Assembly (NCBI GenBank): GCA_003635195.1
Contig: PYIY01000109.1
Span: forward strand, 1 to 37,686
Direction: 5' to 3'
Length of the DNA stretch: 37,686 nt
From: Candidatus Poribacteria bacterium
Lineage (GTDB): Bacteria; Poribacteria; WGA-4E; WGA-3G
How positions within the stretch are numbered: the first letter of the stretch is position 1; each line of letters begins with the position of its first letter. The translations under genes and the position numbers were made by a program. The notes below the pieces were generated by a model. That model was not told the DNA's origin. It saw nothing but the letters and a program-made list of their open reading frames with translations, and did not search any database. This document shows positions 1-9,166 of this stretch, piece after piece.

Positions 1-405
1 TCCTATCTCGTGTGGGTGCGAAATCCCTTGCAAAGTGGCTATCGGTTTGCCGGTAAGGACATCCCATAACCTTCCGATGCCACCCCATTCACCGCTGGCA
101 AGGGTATGCCCATCTGGTGAGAATGCTATAGTTGTGACTTCGCGTCCCTCCCCGGGAAGCACAGCGATTAAGGAAAGTTCTTCACCGGTGTGCGCGTCAT
201 ACATCCAGATACCAATAGGGGTTGCGACTGCGAAGCGTCTGCCGTCCGGTGAAAACTTAATGTCGTTTATCCTGCCTTTTCCGAGTCGCATTTTCGCGCC
301 TTCAGTAAAATGCCATTCTCCTTGATCCTGTGCGAGACTTCCGTTCGACAGAATTTCGGCAATCAATAGGGTGACTATGGCGAACATTCCAATCTGTTTC
401 CTCAA
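1..405 (-). CDS. Exported WD40 repeat protein, 5' part (runs off the left edge)
   Basis: The first 135 codons of a WD40 protein read without interruption to the window edge. I chose the TTG at 405 because it has an AAGGAG ribosome site five bases upstream and gives a complete signal peptide (residues 1-26, basic RKQ then a hydrophobic run, ending in SLAQ); an in-frame ATG six codons later would cut into it. The mature part opens with the family signature (EGAKMRLGKG, residues 37-46), then FSPDG and IWMYDAHTGEE as blade 1 and RLWDVLTGK as blade 2. It is the most downstream member of the tandem WD40 array and was probably a beta-propeller like its neighbours. The C-terminal blades lie outside the window. 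Its ligand is unknown; such propellers are usually binding platforms rather than enzymes. Confidence 0.88.
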   Translation of the reverse strand, partial: MRKQIGMFAIVTLLIAEILSNGSLAQDQGEWHFTEGAKMRLGKGRINDIKFSPDGRRFAVATPIGIWMYDAHTGEELSLIAVLPGEGREVTTIAFSPDGHTLASGEWGGIGRLWDVLTGKPIATLQGISHPHEIG

Positions 406-454
406 GTTTTTCTCCTTTTTTCTGAAAACCATTTACGAGTAGAGGATTGATCGC

Positions 455-671
455 TTATCTATTCTTTTGAAGGATATTCTCTAAATTCCAGACGAGGACA
501 GTGCCGTCCCAACCTCCGCTAACAAGGGTTTTACCATCCGGCGTAAACGTGAAATTCGTCGGAGATGACGCGTTCCCTGTCCGAAATCGGTGAAGTAAGG
601 TTCTTGTTTCCACATCCCAAACTCGAATTAAACCACCGTGTAGCCCGATGGAAAAGTATCAACTTTTTCAT
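455..671 (-). pseudogene. Collapsed WD40 gene: start codons joined to a last blade, frameshifted
   Basis: An ATG at 671, preceded by AAAGGGA, begins with the codons typical of the family (MKKLIL). Almost at once the reading frame leaves the WD40 frame. In a different frame from about 658 to 455 the sequence encodes a terminal propeller blade: GGLIRVWDVETRTLL, then FTPDGKTLVSGGWDGTVLVW, ending in TAA at 455-457. The start-codon frame meets a stop after about 43 codons. This is what an internal deletion removing nearly the whole gene would leave, with the two ends fused out of frame. It keeps the spacing of the array (49-50 bp to each neighbour). A short functional peptide from the ATG frame cannot be excluded but has no recognisable features. 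Confidence 0.75.
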
Positions 672-721
672 TTTAAATTCCCTTTTACAGTATTGGTGAC
701 ACACTATAAGTTATAAGGTCA

Positions 722-2830
722 TCACCGATTATTAGCTTTCTTGAGCGTTTCCCAGTCCCAGAGGAGGATTGTGCCATCTGCACTTCCGCTTGCGAGGGTT
801 TTCTCATCCTTAGAGAACGCCAGAGTCTGGACGCGATCTGTATGTCCTGTGTATGTGGCTAAAAGGTCACCCGTGTGTGCTTCCCAGAGTTGGATGCTCC
901 CGCCACCGTGTACACTCGTAGCTTCGGATAGCCAGCCGCCACCTGCCAGCCTAACCGCGCCATCCGGAAATTCAACGACTGTTCCACGCGCCGCACTGAT
1001 AAGGATGCTGCTGTCTGGTGAAAATACCAGCGTCACGCTTACCGCGAGGCGTTCGAGTGTACATACCCGCAACTGTGTCCCTGTCAATGTATCCCACAGA
1101 TGGATTGCTTCTCGATTTCCACCAGCGATGGTCTTTCCGTCTGGCGAGAACACCAAATCGGTGATACGATCTGTGAATGCCTTTAGGGTGCGAAGATTTT
1201 CGCCTGTCTCGGTGCTATACAAATAGACGGTTGTGTTAACTGTCATTGGCAGTGTTCTTGCATGTGCCAGAATTTTCCCGTCCGGTGAGAGTGCCAACGC
1301 CCCGAACCCATCTTTTCTATGGACCTTAAACGTAAACTGTGGGTTGGCTCCGAAAAAGGAGCGTCCCCAAGGCAAACGTGAAAAGAACTGTCGCCAAGCA
1401 GATTGCTTACTTTTCCAGACGCGAATGATGCGATCTTTACCGACCCCTGCAAGCACTTTACCATCTAAGGAGAGCGCGAATTGGACGTTCAGCTCATCCT
1501 TCATATTCCCTTTCAAAGTGGAACGTGAGCGTTTCGCGTGGATATCCCACAGATCCAATGTGCCATCCCGATGATCGACGAGAACCGTTCCGCCATCGGG
1601 TGATATTTTTTCTGCACCATCTGACTCGAAAAAATGGGTGAATAACAGATTGCCTGTCCTGACATCCCATTGCCGGTGTTGGAAGACAGACTCAAGCCAA
1701 ACGAAGTTGGGAGAATTTATACTCGTGAGGACCTTATCCGTTTCAGAAAATGTCAGATGCAGCATAGAACCTATGTGTCCTGTAATCGTGAAATGTTGGT
1801 TGCCTGTGGCGATATTCCACGCTCGGATAGTCCCAGATTCGCTTGCGACGAGGAGCGTTTTTCCATCTGGTGAAAGTTCTAAGGTGGAAACATCTTCGCT
1901 ATTTTCCTTGAACACTTGAAGCGACGCGGATTGATGCGGTGGTTTGATGGTGATATCCCACACTCGAACGTTTCCATCGGAATCCGCAATAGCAAGGTAT
2001 CTGCCATCCGAAGAGAATTCCGACATTCGTGCCCACCGTTCATTGCCTTTGAGGGTGAGCTGAGAGGTCCCGGTATCCGCATCCCATAATTGTGCTTTCC
2101 CATCTACATCTAAACCGGCAAGTGTTCTACCATCGGGTGAAAACACCAAGGTATGAATCTGCTCGGTATCTCCAGGCAAGTTGAACAACATCTTTTGTGT
2201 GGTAGTATCCCACACCTGAAGCCTGAAATTTTCGACCGGGGTTTGTGATATTGAGTTATGATGCGGTGTCTTTGAACTCGCCAGAATACTGCCATCCGGT
2301 GAGAGTGCTAATGCTGAAACCCTTTGCCTTGTATCGTCTATGATAATTGGCTCTTGATCGGTTTCACCAAGATGCCATAACCGAAACTTGTCGTCTACGT
2401 TGGCAGTGACAAGTTTCGTGCCGTTTGACGAAAGAGCTACCTCTTCAATTAAATCTGTGGATTCTGTTAAAATGGCGCGGAGTTTACGGGTGGTGGCATC
2501 CCATAAGCGGGTTTCACCACCAGCATCTACACTCGTGAACGTGCGTCCGTCCAGCGAGAATTCCACTGCTTTCACCTCTCGTTGGTGTCCGGTGAGCAGT
2601 GCAAATTCTTCGCCGGTCTCTGCGTCGTATATCCATATCCCGATGGTAGCCGCGACAGCGAACCGTGTTCCATCGGATGAGAACGTGATGTCGTTTATTT
2701 TTCCTTTTCCGAGCCGCATTTTCGCGCCTTCAGGTAACTGCCATTGCGTATAGTCTTGCGCAAACCCATTTGATAGAAACGGGTTTGCAATTAACATAAA
2801 TGCGATGTAGAGAAGTAGCAATTTTTTCAT
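722..2830 (-). CDS. Exported twin beta-propeller WD40 protein (702 aa)
   Basis: The N-terminus is a clear signal peptide (MKKLLLLYIAF..., residues 1-25, ending GFAQ), so the protein is exported. The mature chain opens with QLPEGAKMRLGKGKINDI and then runs as WD40 blades. I count 14 strand-d endings of the form xxWD, xxWN or xxYD followed by TG or similar, from IWIYDAETG to LLLWDWETL, which suits two seven-bladed propellers. Between roughly residues 470 and 505 a basic, aromatic insertion (SKQSAWRQFF to FGANP) interrupts the spacing; the protein at 4921-6939 has one at the equivalent place, so these two look like one subfamily. A ribosome site (AAAGGGA) precedes the ATG. It lies in the same-strand array, 113 bp after its upstream neighbour. 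The partner is unknown; a scaffold or binding role is inferred. Confidence 0.9.
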   Translation of the reverse strand: MKKLLLLYIAFMLIANPFLSNGFAQDYTQWQLPEGAKMRLGKGKINDITFSSDGTRFAVAATIGIWIYDAETGEEFALLTGHQREVKAVEFSLDGRTFTSVDAGGETRLWDATTRKLRAILTESTDLIEEVALSSNGTKLVTANVDDKFRLWHLGETDQEPIIIDDTRQRVSALALSPDGSILASSKTPHHNSISQTPVENFRLQVWDTTTQKMLFNLPGDTEQIHTLVFSPDGRTLAGLDVDGKAQLWDADTGTSQLTLKGNERWARMSEFSSDGRYLAIADSDGNVRVWDITIKPPHQSASLQVFKENSEDVSTLELSPDGKTLLVASESGTIRAWNIATGNQHFTITGHIGSMLHLTFSETDKVLTSINSPNFVWLESVFQHRQWDVRTGNLLFTHFFESDGAEKISPDGGTVLVDHRDGTLDLWDIHAKRSRSTLKGNMKDELNVQFALSLDGKVLAGVGKDRIIRVWKSKQSAWRQFFSRLPWGRSFFGANPQFTFKVHRKDGFGALALSPDGKILAHARTLPMTVNTTVYLYSTETGENLRTLKAFTDRITDLVFSPDGKTIAGGNREAIHLWDTLTGTQLRVCTLERLAVSVTLVFSPDSSILISAARGTVVEFPDGAVRLAGGGWLSEATSVHGGGSIQLWEAHTGDLLATYTGHTDRVQTLAFSKDEKTLASGSADGTILLWDWETLKKANNR

Positions 2831-2943
2831 TTACAGGTCCCTTTCCATCGTTTATAACAGAAGACATCTGAAAGTAAACCCTTTGAAGGATTAAGAGGTG
2901 AAACGCTGTGATTATTTTCTATCGGTGTTATGGTAATCACCTA

Positions 2944-4887
2944 TTATCTGCTTTTTTGAGTGTTTCCCAGATCCCAGACGAGGATTGTGCCATCGGAACT
3001 GCCACTAAAAAGTGTGTCACTATCAGGTGAAAATGTGAGTTCACTGACACGACTGCCGTGTCCAACGCGTGCATCTCCTATTGGTGTATATGTGCTTGGG
3101 TTCCATAACCGTATAGCCCCATCATTATTGCCATTTGCGAGCATTTTTCCGTCTGGTGAGAACGCCAGAGCGGTGACGCTGCGAGCCTCTCCCGTGAAAG
3201 TCGAAAGTTGCTTGCCGGTTGCGACATCCCATGAATAAATGCTCCCATCTCTATGTCCACTGACAACGGTTTTTCCATCCGGTGAGAACGCCACTGCCCC
3301 AGTTTCAGTCATGCCTTCCGCCAGTAGCGCGGTTTTGCGTCCAATGTTGATAACATCCCACAACACAATAATTGTTTCACCCAGCGCTGCGGTTGCAACG
3401 GTTTTTCCATCCGGTGAGAACGCCAACGCCCAAATCTCATTCGTATGTCCTCTAAGTGTAGTGATACGCTGATGGCTTTGTACATCCCACAATTCAACTG
3501 TTCCGCCGCGGCTTCCACTGGCAAGAATTTTATCATCTGGCGAGAACGTAACCGCATTGATATAACCCCGATGTGCTGTTTTGAAAGTGGCAGTAACGTC
3601 TCCTGTATCCATATTCCACAATTTCAGATTGCTACCAAGACTCCCAATTGCTACTGTTTTGCCATCTTGAGAGAACGCAAAATCCAAAGCAGCCCACCGG
3701 TGTTCGATTGGGATAAGTTGCTGCGCCTGTGTCTCAGTGTTCCATAATCGCAGTGTGCAGTCAGAACTGCCATTCGCAAGCGTTTTACCATCTTCAAGAA
3801 AACCGAGGGCATTGATCGCGTCCGTGTGTCCTTCGATTATTAAGTACGCGTTTCGGGTGTCAACATCCCATAACCGAATTGTGGTGTCGCGACTGGCACT
3901 GACCAAAGTTGTTCCGTCTGCAGTGAAAGCTAAAGCCTCAATGGGACGTTTGTGTTCAGTGAGAGCGGGATTATCAACTACCGGCTTACCTTTACCGGTA
4001 ATGTTGCCGAGTAGCCGTGGTAAGGTAAGTTGGTCACCACCAGCAGCGAGGTTCCACAACCGAATCCCCCCAGTCGCATCACCACTTGCTAAGATTTTGC
4101 CATCTGATGAAAACGCAAGGGTATGAACTTTACGGGTGTGTCCATCAAGTCTGGACATTTGGTTGCCGGTTTCTACGTCCCATAGCCGGATCGTTGTAGA
4201 TCCGACAATAAGTGTCTCACTATCGGGTGAGAATGCTAAAGCCCAAACGGTATCGTTATCACCTTCGATGGTATGCTTCAGGGTTTGGGTCTCCGTATCC
4301 CATAAAAACACTTTGTTGCCACCAGCACTTGCAAAAAAACGGTGATTGGGTGATATTGCTAATGCCCCGGAATTGAATGTGTTTTGCTGTCCTTTGAAGT
4401 GTGAGACCTCAAGCCCTGTGTCTATATCCCATACATAGAATTTGCTTGAACTGACGCTCGCGAGTGTTTTTCCATCCTCCGAAAAAGCCAACATGCCGAC
4501 GGAACCTATACTTTTTCCCATAATAGATACGTGTGTGGCGGTATCAATGTTCCATAATTGGATTGCGCCTTCTCGGGACCAACCACCAGTCGCAAGCGTT
4601 TTACCGTCCGGTAAGAAGGCGACTGTTCTGACGTTTTTGGGTTTTTGATTGAGTAACAAAATTTCCGCGCCGGTCCGCGCGTCATACAGCCAGACACCGA
4701 TATGGGTTGCGACTGCTAACAGGGTCCCATCGCGTGAAAACTTTACGTCGTTTATTTTGCCTTTTCCAAGGCGTGCCGTTGCGCCTTCGGGTAAATTCCA
4801 TTGTGTATAGTCTTGGGCGGATCCGTCTGACAGAAATAGAATCGGCATTGACAATAGGGCAATGTAAAGAAGTATAAATTTTTTCAT
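2944..4887 (-). CDS. Exported twin beta-propeller WD40 protein (647 aa)
   Basis: This is the shortest complete member of the array. A signal peptide (residues 1-25, ending GSAQ) precedes NLPEGATARLGKGKINDVKF. I count 14 WD-type blade endings, and the blades are closer to the WD40 consensus than in its neighbours, with many GHT....LAFSPDGKTLASGS..TIRLWD units. It lacks the basic insertion of the 702 and 672 aa proteins. A linker-like stretch (GGDQLTLPRLLGNITGKGKP to HKRPIEALAF) falls after blade 6, about where one propeller could end and the next begin. ATG start with AAGG upstream; only 33 bp separate it from the preceding gene, which suggests cotranscription. Function beyond exported binding propeller is unknown. 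Confidence 0.9.
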   Translation of the reverse strand: MKKFILLYIALLSMPILFLSDGSAQDYTQWNLPEGATARLGKGKINDVKFSRDGTLLAVATHIGVWLYDARTGAEILLLNQKPKNVRTVAFLPDGKTLATGGWSREGAIQLWNIDTATHVSIMGKSIGSVGMLAFSEDGKTLASVSSSKFYVWDIDTGLEVSHFKGQQNTFNSGALAISPNHRFFASAGGNKVFLWDTETQTLKHTIEGDNDTVWALAFSPDSETLIVGSTTIRLWDVETGNQMSRLDGHTRKVHTLAFSSDGKILASGDATGGIRLWNLAAGGDQLTLPRLLGNITGKGKPVVDNPALTEHKRPIEALAFTADGTTLVSASRDTTIRLWDVDTRNAYLIIEGHTDAINALGFLEDGKTLANGSSDCTLRLWNTETQAQQLIPIEHRWAALDFAFSQDGKTVAIGSLGSNLKLWNMDTGDVTATFKTAHRGYINAVTFSPDDKILASGSRGGTVELWDVQSHQRITTLRGHTNEIWALAFSPDGKTVATAALGETIIVLWDVINIGRKTALLAEGMTETGAVAFSPDGKTVVSGHRDGSIYSWDVATGKQLSTFTGEARSVTALAFSPDGKMLANGNNDGAIRLWNPSTYTPIGDARVGHGSRVSELTFSPDSDTLFSGSSDGTILVWDLGNTQKSR

Positions 4888-4920
4888 TTTTTTCGTACCT
4901 TTTTCGGTTTTTAGAGGGAA

Positions 4921-6939
4921 TCACCTATCATGTAACTGAACGATTGTCTCCCAATCCCAGAGGAGTATTACGCCATCCCAACCTGTGCTTGCGAGTGTCT
5001 TGTTGTCTGCTGAGAAGACCATATCAATTATCCAAAATGTATGTCCTGTGCATGTTGACAAGAGATCTCCAGTGTAGGTATCCCATAATTGAATCGCGCC
5101 ATACTGATTTCCACTCACAAGGATGCTGCTATCGGGTGAAAATATCAAAGTGCTGTTTAACTCCCGCCGTTCTTGGAGGATTGAGGTTATTTGATTGGTT
5201 GTTGTTGTGTCCCATAGATAGAGTTCAGAGAACGCTGCACTTGCAAGCACTTTTCCGTTGGGTGAGAATGCCAACGTCCTGACAGCGTTTCTATGTCCTG
5301 TGATTGTGAACAAGGAATTACCTGTTTCCACATCCCACAGTCGGATTGTCTTGTCCCAACCGCCACTTGCCAGCGTTTTGCCGTCGGGCGAGAATGCCAG
5401 TGCCCCGATGTGATCCGTGTGTCCCTCAAGCGTAAGATGTGGGTGAATTGTTTTGTTGGAACCGAAGATGGTGCGTTTTAGATTCCGGTAATCTGCTGCT
5501 TTCCAGACGTAAACGGTGTTATCTTCGCCACCGGTTGCCAAGGTGTTTCCATCTGGGCTGAATGCGAATTGGATATTTCCTTCACCCCGCCGATGTACTT
5601 TTAAGATGCCCCAGGAGTGTTTGGGGTCCATGTTTCCTATATGGATAGTACCATTTAACTGTCGTCTGATGAGAGTTTTGCCATCCGGGGACATCACTGG
5701 ATTGGTCAGAGTATTAAACACGTGGGTGGCGAGTTGGTTTCCAGTTTTAATATCCCACCGCCGGCGTTGTGCTTTACCTTTCGGATTTACGGGTTGGCTT
5801 ACGCTGGTGAGGGTTTCCCCTGCCTCAGAAAATACGATTCCCTCAGTCCGCCTAATGTGTGACATGCAAAAGAAACGTTGGGTACCGGTAGCGATATCCC
5901 ATGCCCGAAGCGTTCCATCTGCGCTGCCAGTCAGTAGCGTTTTTGCGTCCGGAGAGAATGCCAAAGTATAAACATAATCTTCGTGTTTGTCAGGACCTTG
6001 CGTCCGTAGATCCGGGTACGGCCGCGCGCCAGCGACGACATCCCAAAATCGGACCCTGTTGCGGTTACCCCAACTTGCAAGGAGTCCGCTATTTAACGAA
6101 AAAGTTAACACAGATGCTGATATTCCGCGCTTGCTACGTATAGTAAACGGCTGATTATCGGTGTTCAGATTCCATATTAAGATTTCCTCATGGTTGTTCG
6201 TTACCAACATTTTACTGTCCGGCGAAAATGTTAGAGATGCAATCCGTGATGTATATTCAGCCAAAGTTTGCAAAAGTTGTCCGGTGGTAGCGTCCCAAAC
6301 TTGGACTTGGAAAATTTTATTTTTAAAATCATCGACTGCGATAGCGAGAAAACGGCCATCCGATGAGAGTTTCAGTGCCGAAATTCGCTGCCGTTCTGCC
6401 AGGGTATCCATTTCTATATGTTTGACCAGTGCCTGGTTTGTCTCGGCGTTGAGGTCCCATACTCGAAGTATTGGTCTCGTATTACTAATTGTAGCAATAG
6501 CGAGTTGTGTGCTATCCTCAAGGAAAACTAAGTGTGTGGGAGTGTTGAACCTTGGGACAATCTTTTCAGAGCGAAGGAGCGTAAGTGGTGGTTCTCCAGT
6601 AACTGTATTCCACAACAGTACCTCGCCATACGTATCACAACTGGCAAGCATTTTACCCTCCTGTGAAAATGTGAGTGCCTGGATGCTTCGCGGCTCCTCG
6701 TTGAGGAAGGCGATTTCCTTACCAGTGTGCGCGTCATATATCCATATCCCGATGGTAGTTGCCACAGCGAACTGTGCGCCGTCGGGTGAAAACGAAATAT
6801 CCCTTATCCACCCTTTTCCGAGTCGTATTTTCGCACCTTCCGGTAAGTGCCATTGTGTATAATCTTGCGCAAGGCTGCTGTTTAACCAAAATATGGCAAT
6901 CAACAGAATGGCTATGTAAAACAGTCCTATCTTTTTCAC
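4921..6939 (-). CDS. Exported twin beta-propeller WD40 protein (672 aa, GTG start)
   Basis: The start is GTG at 6939 with CAGGAG about nine bases upstream, giving the usual signal peptide (KKIGLFYIAILLIAIFW, ending SLAQ at residue 25). HLPEGAKIRLGKGWIRDISF follows, then blades from IWIYDAHTGKE to ILLWDWETI; I count 14 endings, one degenerate (IGNMDPKH). Several blades are strongly diverged, including the region around PVNPKGKAQRRRWDIKTG. An insertion around KAADYRNLKRTIFGSNKT corresponds to that of the 702 aa protein, and both end in a near-identical last blade (LLWDWET), so they probably arose by duplication. The gap to the next gene is 33 bp and to the previous gene 39 bp, consistent with one transcript. 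Binding target unknown. Confidence 0.9.
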   Translation of the reverse strand: MKKIGLFYIAILLIAIFWLNSSLAQDYTQWHLPEGAKIRLGKGWIRDISFSPDGAQFAVATTIGIWIYDAHTGKEIAFLNEEPRSIQALTFSQEGKMLASCDTYGEVLLWNTVTGEPPLTLLRSEKIVPRFNTPTHLVFLEDSTQLAIATISNTRPILRVWDLNAETNQALVKHIEMDTLAERQRISALKLSSDGRFLAIAVDDFKNKIFQVQVWDATTGQLLQTLAEYTSRIASLTFSPDSKMLVTNNHEEILIWNLNTDNQPFTIRSKRGISASVLTFSLNSGLLASWGNRNRVRFWDVVAGARPYPDLRTQGPDKHEDYVYTLAFSPDAKTLLTGSADGTLRAWDIATGTQRFFCMSHIRRTEGIVFSEAGETLTSVSQPVNPKGKAQRRRWDIKTGNQLATHVFNTLTNPVMSPDGKTLIRRQLNGTIHIGNMDPKHSWGILKVHRRGEGNIQFAFSPDGNTLATGGEDNTVYVWKAADYRNLKRTIFGSNKTIHPHLTLEGHTDHIGALAFSPDGKTLASGGWDKTIRLWDVETGNSLFTITGHRNAVRTLAFSPNGKVLASAAFSELYLWDTTTTNQITSILQERRELNSTLIFSPDSSILVSGNQYGAIQLWDTYTGDLLSTCTGHTFWIIDMVFSADNKTLASTGWDGVILLWDWETIVQLHDR

Positions 6940-6978
6940 AATTAAATCTCCTGTTTGCCAGTTTAAAGAGTGTTGGAT

Positions 6979-8961
6979 CTACTGTTCCATATCCCATAGG
7001 AGGATCGTGCCGTCTGCGCTTCCGCTGGCGAGTGTTTTGCCGTCTGGTGAGAACATCAACACATAAATGGCACCTTGATGCCCCCTAAGCACAGCGTGTG
7101 GTTGAAAAGTTGTATCTGACTTCCAGAGGAGGATCATGCCACCGCTCCCACTTGCGAGTGTCTTGCCGTCTGGCGAAAAGGTTAACGCCTGGACATTCAA
7201 TGGGGCATCAAAGCTGCTGATCGGGTTACCAGTGTTGACATCCCAGAGTCGGATTTCGTCATTGGCTCCGCTGGCGAGTGTTTTGCCATCTGCAGAGAAA
7301 GTTAAGGCACTGATAGACTTTGTATGTCCTGCGAAATTGGCGAGTTGGTCGCCGGTCTGGACATCCCATAAGATAATAACTGCGTCGTCACCGCCACTGG
7401 CGAGGAGCTTACTGTCTGGAGAGAATATGTATTCACTCACACGGTGTGTGTGGCCTTCAAGGGTAAATAGATGGTCCCCGAAGTCTGTCTGCCAGAGTTC
7501 TATCTTGTTGCTGATAAGGTTTTCGCCGCCTGTCCCCGCGAGGAATTTTCCGTCTGGTGAAAATACGAATGGTAACAAACGCAATATGGGACCTGTTGGC
7601 TCAATAGACAACTGCTCTAAAGTCGCAGCGTCCCAGACCTGAATTGTGCCCTGAAGATCACTGCCAGCGAGTTTTTTAATGCCGGGAGAGACTGTTAGAT
7701 CACGAATAGGGTTAAGGGGACCGCCTTGCCCAGGCGTAAGGATAGCGTGTTGGGTGGCGTTTTCTACATCCCAGACGCGAATCCTTTCTTCAAACCCGTC
7801 ATCACTGGCGAGGTATTTACTATCTTCCGAAAAGGCAAAAACGCTGACTAAATCGGTGTGCGCGCCGAGAGCTAAAGATTGCTGGTAAAGACCGGTTTCA
7901 ACGTCCCAGACATGGAGGCTGCCGTCACTACTGGCACTGACGAGTTGTTCACCGTTTTTAGAAAATCTCACTGAATGAACGTCGTCCCGATGCCTTGGAA
8001 GGACAATTTGATTTAGCTGCTTAATCTTCAGGATAGGCGGTATGTGTTGCGGTTGTTCGTCTATAGGTGTCGGTAGACTTTTCTGCTCGGTGCCGGTGCG
8101 AACATCCCAGATCCGCATACTTCCAGAACTCACGGTGACAAGTGTGTCGCTATCTGGCGAAAACACTATTTCACGAATTCCGCGGTCAAGTCCTTTGAGC
8201 GATTTGAGAAGTGTCCCAGTTTCCACGTCCCACAGATGCACCATACGATCCAATCCGCCACCACTCGCAAGCGTTTTGCCATCTGGCGAAAAGACGAGTT
8301 GGGTGGCGGATCCCAAATCTGTGTTATCCGCATGAAGTAATTCACCTGTATCGGCATTCCAGAGTCGTAGGGCAATTCCTGCACTTGCAAGTATTTTTCC
8401 ATCTGGCGAAAATGCGACAGCATTTACTGCCCCAGGATGTTCCGTCAAACTGTTAAGATATTTACCAGTGGCGACATCCCATAAACGCACTGTCCAGTCT
8501 CCAGCTGCGGTGGCGAGTTTCGTCTTGTCAGGTGAAAGGGCAATTCTTTTAATTACGTCGGGGTGTTTATCAAGCATGGCGAATGCGGTACCCGTTGCCG
8601 TATCCCAGACGTAGATACTGTTCCCATGCACACTGGCGAGAATTAATGCATCGGCGGAGAACGCCAGTGCCTGAGGAGGAGGTTTAGGAATAAATCGTTC
8701 CTTTTCTCCTGTCTGTACCCCAGTGAACAGTGAAACAACTTCGGCGGTGTGCGCGTCATAGACCCAGATGCCGATGGACGTTGACACTGCCACCCGGGTG
8801 CCATCCGGTGAAAGGATGATGTTATTCAATTTGCCTTTTCCGAAACGCGCTTTCGCACCTTCGGGTAAATTCCATCGTGCCGCGTATTCTTGCGCGAAAC
8901 CGTTTGACAAGAATCCGGCAATTAACAAGAGAACGATCCAAAAAGTCGACATCTTTTTCAT
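6979..8961 (-). CDS. Exported twin beta-propeller WD40 protein (660 aa), close paralogue of 9167-11143
   Basis: A signal peptide (residues 1-23, ending GFAQ) is followed by NLPEGAKARFGKGKLNNI and 14 WD-type blades, the last ending in LLWDMEQ. Blade by blade it aligns with the protein encoded just upstream (9167-11143): both carry ADALI.AS.HGN.IYVWDTATGT, the insertion ending in 'PPILK' after blade 6, and HAILTPGQG between blades 8 and 9. I judge them about two-thirds identical by eye. An AAAGGAG ribosome site lies about ten bases before the ATG. The gene is separated from its paralogue by a gap holding a MITE, so the insertion lies in what would be the intergenic part of an operon. Ligand unknown. 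Confidence 0.91.
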   Translation of the reverse strand: MKKMSTFWIVLLLIAGFLSNGFAQEYAARWNLPEGAKARFGKGKLNNIILSPDGTRVAVSTSIGIWVYDAHTAEVVSLFTGVQTGEKERFIPKPPPQALAFSADALILASVHGNSIYVWDTATGTAFAMLDKHPDVIKRIALSPDKTKLATAAGDWTVRLWDVATGKYLNSLTEHPGAVNAVAFSPDGKILASAGIALRLWNADTGELLHADNTDLGSATQLVFSPDGKTLASGGGLDRMVHLWDVETGTLLKSLKGLDRGIREIVFSPDSDTLVTVSSGSMRIWDVRTGTEQKSLPTPIDEQPQHIPPILKIKQLNQIVLPRHRDDVHSVRFSKNGEQLVSASSDGSLHVWDVETGLYQQSLALGAHTDLVSVFAFSEDSKYLASDDGFEERIRVWDVENATQHAILTPGQGGPLNPIRDLTVSPGIKKLAGSDLQGTIQVWDAATLEQLSIEPTGPILRLLPFVFSPDGKFLAGTGGENLISNKIELWQTDFGDHLFTLEGHTHRVSEYIFSPDSKLLASGGDDAVIILWDVQTGDQLANFAGHTKSISALTFSADGKTLASGANDEIRLWDVNTGNPISSFDAPLNVQALTFSPDGKTLASGSGGMILLWKSDTTFQPHAVLRGHQGAIYVLMFSPDGKTLASGSADGTILLWDMEQ

Positions 8962-8997
8962 CCGTTGTATCTCCTTTGGTCAGCGTTATTATACCAT

Positions 8998-9119
8998 TAG
9001 GACTTACACAAATTGAACTAATATTAGACGTTGAGACGCAAACAGCAGTAATTTTCGTTCTTTAAAGCCCCTAAATCCCCCTTATCAGGGGGACTTTAAG
9101 ACAGTATGCGTAAGTCCTA
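8998..9119. mobile_element. MITE, 122 bp, with terminal inverted repeats and 5-bp target duplication
   Basis: The ends are inverted repeats: TAGGACTTAC at 8998-9007 and GTAAGTCCTA at 9110-9119, perfect over 10 bp and extending to 12 of 13. The element is flanked by ACCAT at 8993-8997 and again at 9120-9124, a 5-bp target site duplication, so this is a DDE-transposase type insertion. It has no ORF. Inside, CCCCC (9077-9081) and GGGGG (9088-9092) form a hairpin with the six-base loop TTATCA, extended by AAAG/CTTT further out. The transposase that moves it is not in the window. Confidence 0.85.
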
Positions 9120-9166
9120 ACCATTTTGAATAACAGGTTCGTAAAGGTAATCAATTAGAAACGGTA

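Noticed and set aside
741..2753. Long plus-strand open frames opposite the WD40 genes (for example 741-1226, 2388-2753), and similar ones opposite the other array genes
   Set aside because: They are antisense shadows of the repetitive WD40 coding sequence; they repeat the same complement of the FSPDGKTLASG codons and have no independent start signals.
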